A DNA stretch of 34,831 bases from Lachnospiraceae bacterium (GCA_029338675.1 JAQYAV010000023.1:1-34831), one strand, 5' to 3'; numbered from the stretch's first letter, positions 15,853-24,932 are shown. Notes: a model not told the origin generated them from the letters alone. A program made the numbers and translations.

Positions 15853-16116
15853 TTATTCATTCTTAATTATTTTATTCAAAATCCAGAAATTAAATTCTGT
15901 ATACCCATCATAACTATTATTAACCTTTAACTCTAATAATTGAGACCCTGCAGCATCAAAATCTATTGCAGTAGCTAACTCATAAGCGTCATCATTGTTA
16001 TTTGCAATGATTTTCTCAATTTTGCTCCATAGTGGATCATCTTCTTTATACACATATTTAACTTTAAAATCTATAGGTACTTCATTAATATAGGTGTATG
16101 TTTTCTTGTTTGCCAA
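15853..16116 (-). CDS. Small hypothetical protein with a doubtful start
   Basis: An 87-residue frame with no recognised family. It is acidic, rich in Asn, Asp and Lys, with no signal peptide or membrane segment, and ends in an aromatic stretch (YTEFNFWILNKIIKNE). There is no ATG or GTG in frame: the only usual start is TTG at 16116, and no ribosome site precedes it. An in-frame stop lies a few codons further upstream. A strong terminator directly follows the stop codon, which argues that the region is or was a gene. It could be a real gene with a weak start, or the C-terminal remnant of a longer protein. Confidence 0.45.
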   Translation of the reverse strand: MANKKTYTYINEVPIDFKVKYVYKEDDPLWSKIEKIIANNNDDAYELATAIDFDAAGSQLLELKVNNSYDGYTEFNFWILNKIIKNE

Positions 16117-16280
16117 TATTATTATATGTGAAATTCATAACCCATATTGGAATTTTTCAGATATTACATGTTACTCATATTCATTTTTCCCTCATTAATT
16201 CATCATAGGAAATTGAATGTGATTACCTGCATTTGGAATAATATGCGTGGTTCATTTGTTACAAACATATTATGCCAAAA

Positions 16281-16317
16281 AAATCTTAAGAAAAAATCAG
16301 TAAAATTATTAAGATTT
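16281..16317 (-). terminator. Terminator overlapping the stop codon of the amidase gene
   Basis: AAATCTTAA (16281-16289) pairs with 16309-16317, which holds the last codons and stop of the nitrilase-family gene. On the minus strand seven T residues follow. The arms are perfect over nine bases but A+T-rich, with a loop of 19 bases, so strength is moderate. Confidence 0.55.
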
Positions 16318-17106
16318 ATATAAGTGCATATATAATTCTTCTATTCTGTCTTTTTTCACTGGAAAACCACTTCGAATCTCTTCTATGTTATTTTCTATTT
16401 CATATATTAATATTTTTTCATCTTCGCATAATGAAGATGTATATATCTCTTCTATGGGTAATACTAAGTCCCCATTTGGGTTATACAAACAAGTATCCCC
16501 TAAATAATTTAGTCCACCTATTTTTCCAACACAATTTATACCAGCAATATAGCATTGATTTTCAATTGCTCTTGCTTTAAGAAGCGTAATAAAATGTTCT
16601 CTTCTCCTACCTGGCCAATTTGCAGGAACCATGATAAATTCCGCCTTTTTTGACATAACCTGAAATATTTCAGGAAAGCGCAAATCATAACAAATACCAC
16701 AGCTAAGCGTAAATTCCTTAAACTGAGCACTTACAAGCTTATCTCCACCTTTAAAATATTTATCTTCCTTTGCAAAACTAAAAGGATGAAGCTTCACATA
16801 ATCAAACAAAACTTCATCCTCATTAATTAATGCATAATGATTTTCTGCCAAACTATCTTCTTTTTTTACATACCCCATACCAATAGCAAGCTTATATTTT
16901 TTTGAAAGATTATTAACTTGCCCTATTGTATCTATATTGTCTTTTGTTTTATCTGTTTCCATGGAAAAACCAGTAAGTGTCATTTCAGGAAACAATACCA
17001 TATCTATTTTCTTTTCCTGAGCAATCTTAAGTATCTTTTCACAATGGGATAGATTACTCATTTTATCTTCCCATATGATATTTAGCTGCGCTAATCCTAC
17101 TCTCAT
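16309..17106 (-). CDS. Carbon-nitrogen hydrolase (nitrilase superfamily amidase)
   Basis: A cytoplasmic amidase of 265 residues from the ATG at 17106; the open frame extends 26 codons upstream, but MRVGLAQLNI is the usual family start and GGTGA precedes it. The catalytic triad is visible: Glu41 in LFPEMTLTG, Lys105 in YVKLHPF and Cys139 in CGICYDLRFPE. The pattern LRFPEIF and PANWPGRRREHF is close to omega-amidase/Nit2-like enzymes, which hydrolyse alpha-ketoglutaramate and similar amides. The exact substrate cannot be settled from sequence. It stands alone: no tight neighbour on either side, and a terminator overlaps its stop codon. Confidence 0.88.
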   Translation of the reverse strand: MRVGLAQLNIIWEDKMSNLSHCEKILKIAQEKKIDMVLFPEMTLTGFSMETDKTKDNIDTIGQVNNLSKKYKLAIGMGYVKKEDSLAENHYALINEDEVLFDYVKLHPFSFAKEDKYFKGGDKLVSAQFKEFTLSCGICYDLRFPEIFQVMSKKAEFIMVPANWPGRRREHFITLLKARAIENQCYIAGINCVGKIGGLNYLGDTCLYNPNGDLVLPIEEIYTSSLCEDEKILIYEIENNIEEIRSGFPVKKDRIEELYMHLYKS

Positions 17107-17255
17107 ATTTTCACCACATTTTCTTAACATACTACTACATATTTTTATGCCGTAAAATCTTCGTGTTAATATATTACGTATCATATCGCTATTCTATATT
17201 ATTATATTTTTCCTAATCAGGCAAAAGCAAAAAATTATGCATAATAAAAATATAT

Positions 17256-18263
17256 CTATATTTCTTTAATAGCATCAAGAAATCTTCCTACCTCTACCCA
17301 TGCTTCCTTTGACTCTGGCATAAGAACTGCTGCCATCTGAAACACATGAAACATTCCCTGGTATTTCGTATATCTGATTTTAACCCCTGCTTCCTTTGCT
17401 TTTCTTGCCACAGTTTCTGAATCATCCAAAAGCATCTCTCTTGTTCCAACCTGAATAAGCATAGGTGGTAAGTTGTCAAAATATCCAAAAGCAGGAGAAA
17501 TATAAGGGTTCCTCGGGCTATCATTCCCAATATAAGGGCTATTGGATAAAATGTCAAAATCCGATTGTCCAAATACTGGATCACATTCCTTATTGTCAGT
17601 ATATGACGCACCACTTGCTGTAAGATCTGTCCACGGAGACATTGCAACTATTCCTGCTGGAAGCGGTTTACCATTATCCCTCAAATACATAGCAAGGGCA
17701 ATTGCCAATCCTCCTCCCGCAGAATCTCCACCTAACACAATATTTTTATTATCATAGCCATTATCAAGCAACCACTCATACGCCGCCAAAGCATCCTCTA
17801 ATGCTGCAGGATACGGATTATCTGGCGCTGTTCTATAATCTATGCTAAGCACCTTAGCTCCTCGTCCTACCTCTGAATAAAGACCTGCCATCATTCGGTA
17901 ATTATTCTTAAATGGACCAATATATCCACCACCATGCAGCTGCATTATAGTCCACTTGCTTTCTGTTGGCTCCTTCCATTCAAGAAGCTCCATACTAAAG
18001 TTATCCATAGGAAGCTTTGTTAATGTAAGATGCTCTGGATAAACAAAATCCCTTTCAATATCAGTTTTATTTCTATCCTTCATAACATATTTTTTAATGT
18101 TACTGCTATTGAATTCTGCAACCATCTCAACAACAAGCTTTGCACGCTTGCTAAGCTCCTTGTCCTCTCCAGATAATGATTCAGTAAAATCCTGCTTTTC
18201 GTTCTTATTTTCCTGATCATTTTCCTTCATTAGTTTACCAATTATATCCTTAAGACTGTTCAT
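17256..18263 (-). CDS. Alpha/beta hydrolase, hormone-sensitive-lipase family esterase
   Basis: An esterase or lipase of 335 residues. The oxyanion motif HGGG is at 110-113, the nucleophile Ser181 in GDSAGG, and His306 in FHVFQM. At the usual acid position (DPL in many relatives) this protein has EMLLDD, so Glu276 or Asp280 would be the third member. The first 60 residues are charged and probably an accessory cap or linker; no signal peptide is seen, so it is cytoplasmic. It starts 14 bases after the zinc-ribbon membrane protein gene, which itself overlaps the acyltransferase gene. The trio suggests making and breaking of an ester, perhaps of a lipid, but the compound is unknown. Confidence 0.9.
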   Translation of the reverse strand: MNSLKDIIGKLMKENDQENKNEKQDFTESLSGEDKELSKRAKLVVEMVAEFNSSNIKKYVMKDRNKTDIERDFVYPEHLTLTKLPMDNFSMELLEWKEPTESKWTIMQLHGGGYIGPFKNNYRMMAGLYSEVGRGAKVLSIDYRTAPDNPYPAALEDALAAYEWLLDNGYDNKNIVLGGDSAGGGLAIALAMYLRDNGKPLPAGIVAMSPWTDLTASGASYTDNKECDPVFGQSDFDILSNSPYIGNDSPRNPYISPAFGYFDNLPPMLIQVGTREMLLDDSETVARKAKEAGVKIRYTKYQGMFHVFQMAAVLMPESKEAWVEVGRFLDAIKEI

Positions 18264-18277
18264 ATAAACCTCATGTT

Positions 18278-18952
18278 TTATATTTTAAATTTATTTTTCA
18301 ACTCATTAACTGCCCTTTTTTCTCCAAACAGTAATATTCCAACTAATATCACTATACTAATTATCGATACTATCATTGTTAAAAGTGGATGCTTTATTAT
18401 TTTAGCAAATGCAAGGATATCTAATATAACACATCCTATTACCACCATAAAATGATAGATTAAATATATCTGCCAAGAAGAAATATTTACAAGCATAAGC
18501 ATTATTATTAGGCTATCTAATACCATTAATGTTATTGGTACAGCATAATTAAGGGACCACCCTGTATAGCCAATTATAAAATCAATCAAAACAGTTGCTA
18601 TTGCAATAGTTATTGCTTCAAAAAATAGCTTTGCTCTATGTCCAATATTTCTCTTAAAACTATAGCACACTGTAAAATTAGCATATAGTAGCACAACTCC
18701 ACATATAAGAGACCATTTTACCTTACTATATGTAAGATAATTTATTAAGATAAGTACACTCTCTGCAAGAACTGAAATAAAAATCATAAGCTTTATAACA
18801 AAGAGAAGCTTCTTAATAGATATCTCTGCATCAGGATACATAAGAGATTTTGATTCTTCAACAGGGGTATCGCTGGCAATTACACTATGGCACAGTGGGC
18901 AAAGCATTGTATCATCTTTAATATTAATGTTACATTTTTCACATCTGCTCAT
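18278..18952 (-). CDS. Zinc-ribbon membrane protein (DUF6320-like)
   Basis: A protein of 224 residues from the ATG at 18952 (MSRCEKC); an ATG four codons earlier (18964) is also possible. The N-terminus is a zinc ribbon with two CxxC pairs (CEKC and CPLC). From about residue 50 there are six hydrophobic segments, for example LLFVIKLMIFISVLAESVLI. No enzyme motif is seen. The layout matches the DUF6320 family as I know it, which is common in Lachnospiraceae and has no assigned function. The gene overlaps the end of the acyltransferase gene and lies 14 bases before the esterase, so the three are probably translated together. It may anchor or regulate the two enzymes at the membrane. Confidence 0.75.
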   Translation of the reverse strand: MSRCEKCNINIKDDTMLCPLCHSVIASDTPVEESKSLMYPDAEISIKKLLFVIKLMIFISVLAESVLILINYLTYSKVKWSLICGVVLLYANFTVCYSFKRNIGHRAKLFFEAITIAIATVLIDFIIGYTGWSLNYAVPITLMVLDSLIIMLMLVNISSWQIYLIYHFMVVIGCVILDILAFAKIIKHPLLTMIVSIISIVILVGILLFGEKRAVNELKNKFKI

Positions 18953-20222
18953 AATACACCCCATTACTTTCTATCTCAACATTAATTCCATCTTGTACAA
19001 GTCGCATAAAAAATTCCTTTTGTATATCAGTTTTAACCACTGCACTACTAAATGTAAAAACCATTGTATCATCATAAGATACAACTGTAGCCTTCAAATT
19101 CTGTCCTTTAGAGAGGGACAAAATAGCATGGAAATTGTTGATATATTTCTTGTATGCCTCTGGAACAGAAACTTGTCCTAGATTAGTTATTGTACTCGTA
19201 TTTGCCCTTGCAGATTTAGTATATACTGCCTTTAGTGCAAGATTTTTCATAAATAATGGCACTGCTCGTATTATTTTGTTCTTCTCATTAGATACGTTAT
19301 ATGAAAGTAGTTTTTCTAGATTTTCTTCTGTGATTTGCTTTTTTAAGCTATCTGCTACTTCCTTAATTACCTCTTCGAATGTATATTGATCCTTTGTAGG
19401 CTTAAACACAGCGGATACAACAGCAAAGAAATTCTTTAATGTCTGTGAATCATAATACGGTCTTAAATTAACCGGAACGCAAACGCTAATTGGTTTGTTG
19501 GACTTAGCCATCCCAAGTTCTTTTTTATAAACCGACCATATATAAGTACCAATCAGATACTGATTAATTGTAAGACCATATTTCTTAGCTACAGCCTTAA
19601 TCTCGCTAACAGGGATATAACCATGAAGCACACCCATTTTAGTTGCAGGAAATCTCTCCCCCTTAATGATAACAGCCTTTTCTGTTTTATATAGTTTTCC
19701 AGAACTTTGCTTATAATTCTTAATATAACTGTCCTCTTTAGAAAGGCTCACTCCCGCTTGCAAGCTGTCCGAAACCTTTTCCTTTAATTCCCTATGGGCA
19801 TAGCGAAGATATTGAAATACTATTTCCTTCAGAAATGCCAAGGCCCCTGTTCCATCTGTAATAACATGAAATACTTCAAGATTAATTCTATTTTTGTAAT
19901 AGCTTACTCTAAATAAATAGTCATTGTTACTTAAGGGATTTATATAAGCACAAGGATATGTTTTTTCTTCGTGAACCACAGGTGGCTTTTTATGATTACT
20001 CTCAAAATAATACCAAAACATACCTTTTCTAAGTTTTGCGCCAAACACACTAAAATATGGCAGTACTTTATCAACTGCCATCTGTAGCTTCTCGCAGTCA
20101 ATTTCTTCCTTAAGCGTAGCTGAGATTCTATAAACATTGCTTACACTTTCGCTTACAATAACTGGGAAAAGATTAGCTGTATTATCTAATTTATCGAAAT
20201 ACAATTCCTGTTTCTTTGCCAT
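18939..20222 (-). CDS. Condensation/acyltransferase-like protein (alcohol acetyltransferase or WS/DGAT type)
   Basis: A predicted CoA- or carrier-dependent acyltransferase of 427 residues. The superfamily motif HxxxDG is intact as HVITDG (His119, Asp123). Other fitting features are the N-terminal LDNTANLFP, PVNLRPYYDSQTLKNFF in the middle and TITNLGQVSVP near the C-terminus, all typical of this fold (chloramphenicol acetyltransferase, condensation domains, alcohol acetyltransferases). No signal peptide is seen. It heads an operon with the zinc-ribbon membrane protein (overlap of 14 bases) and an HSL-type esterase. GGAGATGA precedes the ATG. The tRNA-Thr gene lies 66 bases upstream without a clear terminator. 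Substrate and product are unknown. Confidence 0.82.
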   Translation of the reverse strand: MAKKQELYFDKLDNTANLFPVIVSESVSNVYRISATLKEEIDCEKLQMAVDKVLPYFSVFGAKLRKGMFWYYFESNHKKPPVVHEEKTYPCAYINPLSNNDYLFRVSYYKNRINLEVFHVITDGTGALAFLKEIVFQYLRYAHRELKEKVSDSLQAGVSLSKEDSYIKNYKQSSGKLYKTEKAVIIKGERFPATKMGVLHGYIPVSEIKAVAKKYGLTINQYLIGTYIWSVYKKELGMAKSNKPISVCVPVNLRPYYDSQTLKNFFAVVSAVFKPTKDQYTFEEVIKEVADSLKKQITEENLEKLLSYNVSNEKNKIIRAVPLFMKNLALKAVYTKSARANTSTITNLGQVSVPEAYKKYINNFHAILSLSKGQNLKATVVSYDDTMVFTFSSAVVKTDIQKEFFMRLVQDGINVEIESNGVYYEQM

Positions 20223-20288
20223 AACTTCATCTCCAAAAAACTTATTGCTTTATATAAAGCTGAATTAGTTTCTAAAAGTTTATCTAAA

Positions 20289-20360
20289 GCTAGTGATCGG
20301 GCTCGAACCGACGACCTATTGATTACGAATCAATTGCGCTACCTACTGCGCCACACTAGC
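20289..20360 (-). tRNA. tRNA-Thr (anticodon CGT)
   Basis: The minus strand folds into a full cloverleaf: acceptor GCTAGTG/CACTAGC, D-stem GCGC/GCGC, anticodon stem ATTGA/TCAAT with loop TTCGTAA, and T-arm GTCGG/TTCGAGC/CCGAT. The anticodon CGT reads the threonine codon ACG. It is 72 bases long, and the CCA end is not encoded. Confidence 0.97.
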
Positions 20361-20389
20361 AAATTATCAATTTATACATATACATAGTA

Positions 20390-20418
20390 ATTATACATCT
20401 TAATATATTATGTGTAAA
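20390..20418 (-). promoter_or_regulatory. Promoter of the tRNA gene
   Basis: On the minus strand, TTTACA (20413-20418), a 17-base spacer and a perfect TATAAT (20390-20395), about 30 bases before the tRNA 5' end. Confidence 0.7.
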
Positions 20419-20423
20419 ATACT

Positions 20424-20475
20424 TTTAAGGTTGTAGTTTAATGAAAATATTCCTCATTAAAACAACAACCTTAAA
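20424..20475. terminator. Long hairpin after the transglutaminase gene
   Basis: The arms TTTAAGGTTGT (from 20424) and its complement (to 20475) form an outer stem that continues through TTTAATGA/TCATTAAA. It starts eight bases after the transglutaminase stop. The T tract on the minus side is weak (AAAAGTATTTTA), so it may end transcription only partly. It separates that operon from the tRNA promoter. Confidence 0.65.
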
Positions 20476-20483
20476 TTTTATCA

Positions 20484-22793
20484 TCAATGTATAATTTTAT
20501 TATTCGACATCCAGTTTTTCACCATATTAAAATCTGATTGGCTTATTTTTTCATTTGAAAAGCCAGCCTTTTCTAATATTTCTGTTATTATATCCTTGTT
20601 ATATGACATATTTTTTTCATTTACCGAATTATATCTAAATAATATCTCAACCTGATCTCGATAATTGACTTTATCCATAATTTGTTTATTTCTTCTGCAT
20701 TGTTTTTTCCAGTGACGCCCAAACAAAAGAACTAGCTTTTCATTTATATCGCCACGTAAATATTTATATGCAAAAATATAATAATCTCTTCCCAATGCCA
20801 CAATTCCAATAGCAATCAATCCAGCTATAAACATTACAATTGCAATTGTCGACTTTTCTATAATGTTATCTGGGATTTGAAATACATTTTGTGTCGCATC
20901 CTGTGTGTCATCTTCATTAATTATTCTGTCAAATGCACTCCAGAAATCCTCAACGTATTCTTCGTCTCCACCACTTGGAGTAACATCCACAACATGCCAA
21001 CCCAAGTTCTCATTATAAATTTCTACCCATGCATGAGCATCTGCATCAGAAACATTAACTTTAATAAGTGCTGTTTTTCCTAATTCTGAATAACCATCAT
21101 ACATATCCTCATACTTTGTTTCATCTACAAGATCTCCCATAAGTATCTGGTCATAATCTATTCTATAGCCTTCCACATATCTGGCAGGAATTCCCTTTGC
21201 TCTATATGCGAGCACTGCTGCAGAAGCAAAATATGAACAATACCCTTTTCTTCCATCTGTAAGAAAATAGTTAACAAAATCCTCTTGCTTAGGAATTTTA
21301 CCAGGACTTACAGTATATGGTATATTCTGCTGATAGTAATCTTTAAGTGCCTTTGTAAAGTCTTCTTCAGTTTTTGTTTCTCCTATTTCTTTAACAAAGT
21401 CCTTTATTACCTCTTCATTTTCTGGATGAATATACAAGTCCTTATACGAATATGGACCTATCTCTCCATAATAATGCTCGTCTACCTTAGTATCATTTCC
21501 CTCTATTCTCGGATAAAATACTATCTCTGTATATCCCATATCCTCTTGTGATTTTTCGTTTGTATAATACGGAATATAATCTTCATTTGGAATGCCACCA
21601 ACATTTTTAACATACATTTTGGCTTTTGCAGATTTTGCAGCATTATTTTCATAGGCATGTTTTAATGCATTGGACTCTTGAACAAGTCCCTTGTCTTCAA
21701 CAACATTTGCCTTCTCCCAACGATTTTCATAAGGAACATATTCAACTCCAACAAACTGCCTTAAATATACAGGCTCATAATCATATGGTGTTAACTGAAC
21801 AACTAAATCTGTCATATGATCCAACTTTACAGACGAAACATTTCCAAGCTGTCCTCTGTCCATTCCACCAACAGAATTCTTTACATCGAAAAATCCCTGC
21901 CATCCATCTACAAGAAATGTTCCAACTGCTGCCATTGTTACCTGTTTATATTTATTAGGTGTATAGTTTTGGTTAAATGTCTCCTGAGGAGAAAGCCTCA
22001 ATATAGAAGATACTGCAACAAGTACTATTGCAACAATAATTATACTTGTTTCTATAACTGATTTTATATCATTTACATAAGCTATTTCTTTCTTCTTTTT
22101 CTCATATTTTCTATTATTTCTATTTACTGCAATTTGCGGACTATAGTGTTTTCCTGCCTTTAATACAATAGCAATTGCATACCCAAATAATAGCATTAAT
22201 ACAAATATTATATCTGGATTAACTTCTAGATATATTGGAACAAAGTTCAAAAACATTGTAATAAATATAGCTGTCATATACTGCATTCGACGTGAAATAT
22301 ACACATTGAGCAAAATATTCATTACAACACCTATAAATATTGCCGCCATAGTAACAGTAAGATATCTGTTTTCAATTTGCTCGGTATAAAGCTTTTGAGC
22401 ATTAACGCCAAAATATCTAGCTGCCTCATCAACTGTGATATTAACTATTGCATAAAATCCACTGTTTATTACAATTTTGAGTTTTAATACAAGAAGTCCA
22501 AATAAGCTAAGTAATATTAAGTATCCCAGATTTTCTGTAAGTAATCGATAATATAATCCCGCACATAAAAAAGCTGTTACAAATATTACTGCATTAACAA
22601 GTAAAAAATTATATGCAATATTAAAAGACGAAAGGTAAAATCCAATACTTCCCATTGTAAGCAAATATACTAGAAATCCCTTCAGCAATAACATAAATAT
22701 TCTATTTTCTTTTTTCTCAAAAAATGAATTTGTGAGCCAAACCCCATTACAAAGCTCAATATTTTCATTTTTCTCCTGTTTATTTTTTGCCAC
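20484..22793 (-). CDS. Membrane transglutaminase-like protein (TgpA type)
   Basis: A protein of 769 residues. The N-terminal half has seven or so membrane segments (about 32-270). An external transglutaminase-like domain follows (about 450-640). The Cys-His-Asp triad is intact: Cys519 in GYCSYFA, His587 in DAHAWVEI and Asp603 in VVDVTPSGG. Another membrane segment (about 650-675) leads to a cytoplasmic tail. This is the usual third member of the MoxR/DUF58/transglutaminase cassette, whose role is not established, although cell-envelope functions are suspected. The start is GTG at 22793, sharing one base with the DUF58 stop (TAGTG), with AAGGAG eight bases upstream. Translation is therefore probably coupled. 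Confidence 0.92.
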   Translation of the reverse strand: MAKNKQEKNENIELCNGVWLTNSFFEKKENRIFMLLLKGFLVYLLTMGSIGFYLSSFNIAYNFLLVNAVIFVTAFLCAGLYYRLLTENLGYLILLSLFGLLVLKLKIVINSGFYAIVNITVDEAARYFGVNAQKLYTEQIENRYLTVTMAAIFIGVVMNILLNVYISRRMQYMTAIFITMFLNFVPIYLEVNPDIIFVLMLLFGYAIAIVLKAGKHYSPQIAVNRNNRKYEKKKKEIAYVNDIKSVIETSIIIVAIVLVAVSSILRLSPQETFNQNYTPNKYKQVTMAAVGTFLVDGWQGFFDVKNSVGGMDRGQLGNVSSVKLDHMTDLVVQLTPYDYEPVYLRQFVGVEYVPYENRWEKANVVEDKGLVQESNALKHAYENNAAKSAKAKMYVKNVGGIPNEDYIPYYTNEKSQEDMGYTEIVFYPRIEGNDTKVDEHYYGEIGPYSYKDLYIHPENEEVIKDFVKEIGETKTEEDFTKALKDYYQQNIPYTVSPGKIPKQEDFVNYFLTDGRKGYCSYFASAAVLAYRAKGIPARYVEGYRIDYDQILMGDLVDETKYEDMYDGYSELGKTALIKVNVSDADAHAWVEIYNENLGWHVVDVTPSGGDEEYVEDFWSAFDRIINEDDTQDATQNVFQIPDNIIEKSTIAIVMFIAGLIAIGIVALGRDYYIFAYKYLRGDINEKLVLLFGRHWKKQCRRNKQIMDKVNYRDQVEILFRYNSVNEKNMSYNKDIITEILEKAGFSNEKISQSDFNMVKNWMSNNKIIH

Positions 22794-23842
22794 TAGACAT
22801 TCTCCTTAACAACCACGTTGACTCCCCCCATACTTGCAGCCACGTGTATATATCTTAATATTTCAGGATGAATACTTCTCATATTACTAGCGCCCTCATC
22901 CGGTCTGTCATAGGTTTTTTCAAAAAACATTTTAGAAAATGCTTCATCTGCTTGGGCATGATAATCTATCTTATACCTTTTGAAATCATACCCCTTTTTG
23001 CTGAAATACATAAATTCTACAGACATTTTTTCATCAACTAACTTATGAACTAACGAGTATGCTGTTGAAATCGCATTATCAAATATCATATAGCTAGGAT
23101 TATATAACTCAAGAAAAACTACAATTTTCTCATCAGTCATGCTTGTTCTGTCTTTAACCATTAATTCATCTTTTTTTGCAGTTAGCTTCCAATGAATATT
23201 GTTAAGTACATCTCCTGGAATATATTCTCTAATGTCGCTAACCTCTGAATAGTCACTACCCTTTTTTGTACTTTCCTCATTCTCTGTAGTGCCTGCTGAT
23301 ACAATATTTCGATTAATCTCCATCTGAGTTTTTATGTTAGGTAAAACCATAAACTCGCTTTTCTTATTAATTTTTTTCTTTAGGAAGCATATTCCAATAA
23401 AATCCTTAATTAATACTCTTTTGACTTCAATAGATACAATACCTGAGTACTCAGACACAATAGGAATATCCAGCAAAAATCCTTTAAATGCTCTTACAGG
23501 CACAGATATTGTTTGCTCTCCCTTAGTTTCAAAAAATTCATTTTCTATTGTTAGTTCAAGCTTGCAATCAAGACATGTAAGAAATGTTGGATTCTTAATT
23601 TTAATCCTTACAAGCATTTCCTCCCCTTGCTTAAAGCCCTCTTGATTTGCTAAACTCACTGCGCCATTTAACTCTACTGAAAGCTTTGACCTAAGCACAG
23701 CTGCTGCAGTAACAGATATAACTGGTGCAATTGCCAATAGCATCAAAGTCACAAAGAGGAAATGACTATGAAAGAATAAATAGCACCCCACATCTATTGC
23801 AATAAGTACTATATATCCTATTACCCTTACTATTATTTCCAT
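22793..23842 (-). CDS. DUF58 domain protein
   Basis: A protein of 349 residues. Two membrane segments lie near the N-terminus (about 5-50), then a beta-rich domain and the DUF58 core with the signature REYIPGDVLNNIHWKLTAKKDELMVK (from about 205). DUF58 proteins have a von Willebrand A-like fold and accompany MoxR ATPases; the ATPase is thought to act on them as a chaperone or remodeller. The gene sits between moxR (43 bases upstream) and the transglutaminase gene (one-base overlap). GGTGA precedes the ATG. Family assignment is firm and molecular function unknown. Confidence 0.92.
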   Translation of the reverse strand: MEIIVRVIGYIVLIAIDVGCYLFFHSHFLFVTLMLLAIAPVISVTAAAVLRSKLSVELNGAVSLANQEGFKQGEEMLVRIKIKNPTFLTCLDCKLELTIENEFFETKGEQTISVPVRAFKGFLLDIPIVSEYSGIVSIEVKRVLIKDFIGICFLKKKINKKSEFMVLPNIKTQMEINRNIVSAGTTENEESTKKGSDYSEVSDIREYIPGDVLNNIHWKLTAKKDELMVKDRTSMTDEKIVVFLELYNPSYMIFDNAISTAYSLVHKLVDEKMSVEFMYFSKKGYDFKRYKIDYHAQADEAFSKMFFEKTYDRPDEGASNMRSIHPEILRYIHVAASMGGVNVVVKENV

Positions 23843-23885
23843 ACATTATTCACCATTCTCACTATTTTGCTACATATCCATTATA

Positions 23886-24812
23886 TTACATTCTAGGATT
23901 TCCAATATTATGCATCAAATTATTAAGTGCCGCTTTTGTATCAATACCCTGTGCCTTAGCTCTTGCACTTACCTTCACTCTATGTCCAAGAACATCAATC
24001 AACACATCCTGTATATTTTCAGCTGTAACAAAATCTCGTCCCTCAATAACTGCCATAGCCTTTGCCATCTTAAGCAATGCAATGCTTCCACGAGGACTAA
24101 CTCCCATTGAAAACATCTCGTTATTTCTTGTTGTTTCAACAAGATTAACAATATACTCATATAACTGCTCGTGAACAAACACCTGGTTTGCTTTTTTTCT
24201 ATACTGAACTAACTCTTCCAATGTAATAACCTTATTCACACTGTCCAAAGGCTTATTAGCATTTCCCTTTAGTATCTCTACAGCATCTGCATGGCTTGGA
24301 TATCCCATGGAAAGACATACCATAAATCTGTCTAACTGGGATTCAGGAAGCATCTGAGTACCTGATGATCCATATGGATTTTCTGTTGCTATTACAACAA
24401 ATGGATCTGGAAGTGGTCTTGTCACACCGTCAACAGTTGCCTTTCCTTCCTCCATAACCTCAAGCAAAGCCGACTGTGTTTTTGGAGATGTTCTATTAAT
24501 TTCATCTGCCAAAAACAGATTACAAAATATTGAACCAGGTCTATATTCAAAATCCTTTGTTCCTGCATTATACATAGAAAAACCTAATATATCACTTGGC
24601 AATATATCTGGAGTAAACTGAACTCTCTTATAATCAAGTGACATTGTCTTTGCAAATGTAACCGCAAGTGTAGTTTTACCCACACCTGGAATATCCTCCA
24701 TTAGAATATGTCCCCCTGCTATTACTGCAGCAAGCACCTTTTTAACAACATCATTTTTCCCCTTAATAACCTTGTTAATCTCGTCTTGCACCAATTGCAT
24801 TTTACTATCCAT
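23886..24812 (-). CDS. MoxR family AAA+ ATPase
   Basis: A cytoplasmic AAA+ ATPase of 308 residues. Walker A is GVGKTT (43-48), and Walker B LFLADE with Asp103 and Glu104, followed by INRTSPKTQSALLEVMEE, the MoxR hallmark. Sensor 1 is ATENP, and sensor 2 lies in GVSPRGS. It opens the MoxR/DUF58/transglutaminase operon. GGGGGGA precedes the ATG. An extended -10 promoter lies about 110 bases upstream. MoxR proteins are thought to act as chaperones for partner proteins; the target here is probably the DUF58 protein, as inferred from gene order. Confidence 0.95.
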   Translation of the reverse strand: MDSKMQLVQDEINKVIKGKNDVVKKVLAAVIAGGHILMEDIPGVGKTTLAVTFAKTMSLDYKRVQFTPDILPSDILGFSMYNAGTKDFEYRPGSIFCNLFLADEINRTSPKTQSALLEVMEEGKATVDGVTRPLPDPFVVIATENPYGSSGTQMLPESQLDRFMVCLSMGYPSHADAVEILKGNANKPLDSVNKVITLEELVQYRKKANQVFVHEQLYEYIVNLVETTRNNEMFSMGVSPRGSIALLKMAKAMAVIEGRDFVTAENIQDVLIDVLGHRVKVSARAKAQGIDTKAALNNLMHNIGNPRM

Positions 24813-24923
24813 ATATTATTTTATCCCCCCATATCTTTAATACAAATAACTGAATTGCTAAATTAAATAATTAAATATACTTTAAATGCAATCCAAGCTA
24901 TATAGTTACAAAAAATATGATTA

Positions 24924-24932
24924 ATTATACCA
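24924..24932 (-). promoter_or_regulatory. Extended -10 promoter of the MoxR operon
   Basis: The minus strand reads TGGTATAAT (24924-24932), a perfect extended -10 element, without a good -35. It lies about 110 bases before the MoxR start, in the 384-base gap 24813-25196. Confidence 0.5.

Noticed and set aside
17185-17255. Terminator after the esterase gene
   Set aside because: ATTATGCATAAT is a self-complementary palindrome before a T run, but its hairpin would be too small to support a confident call.
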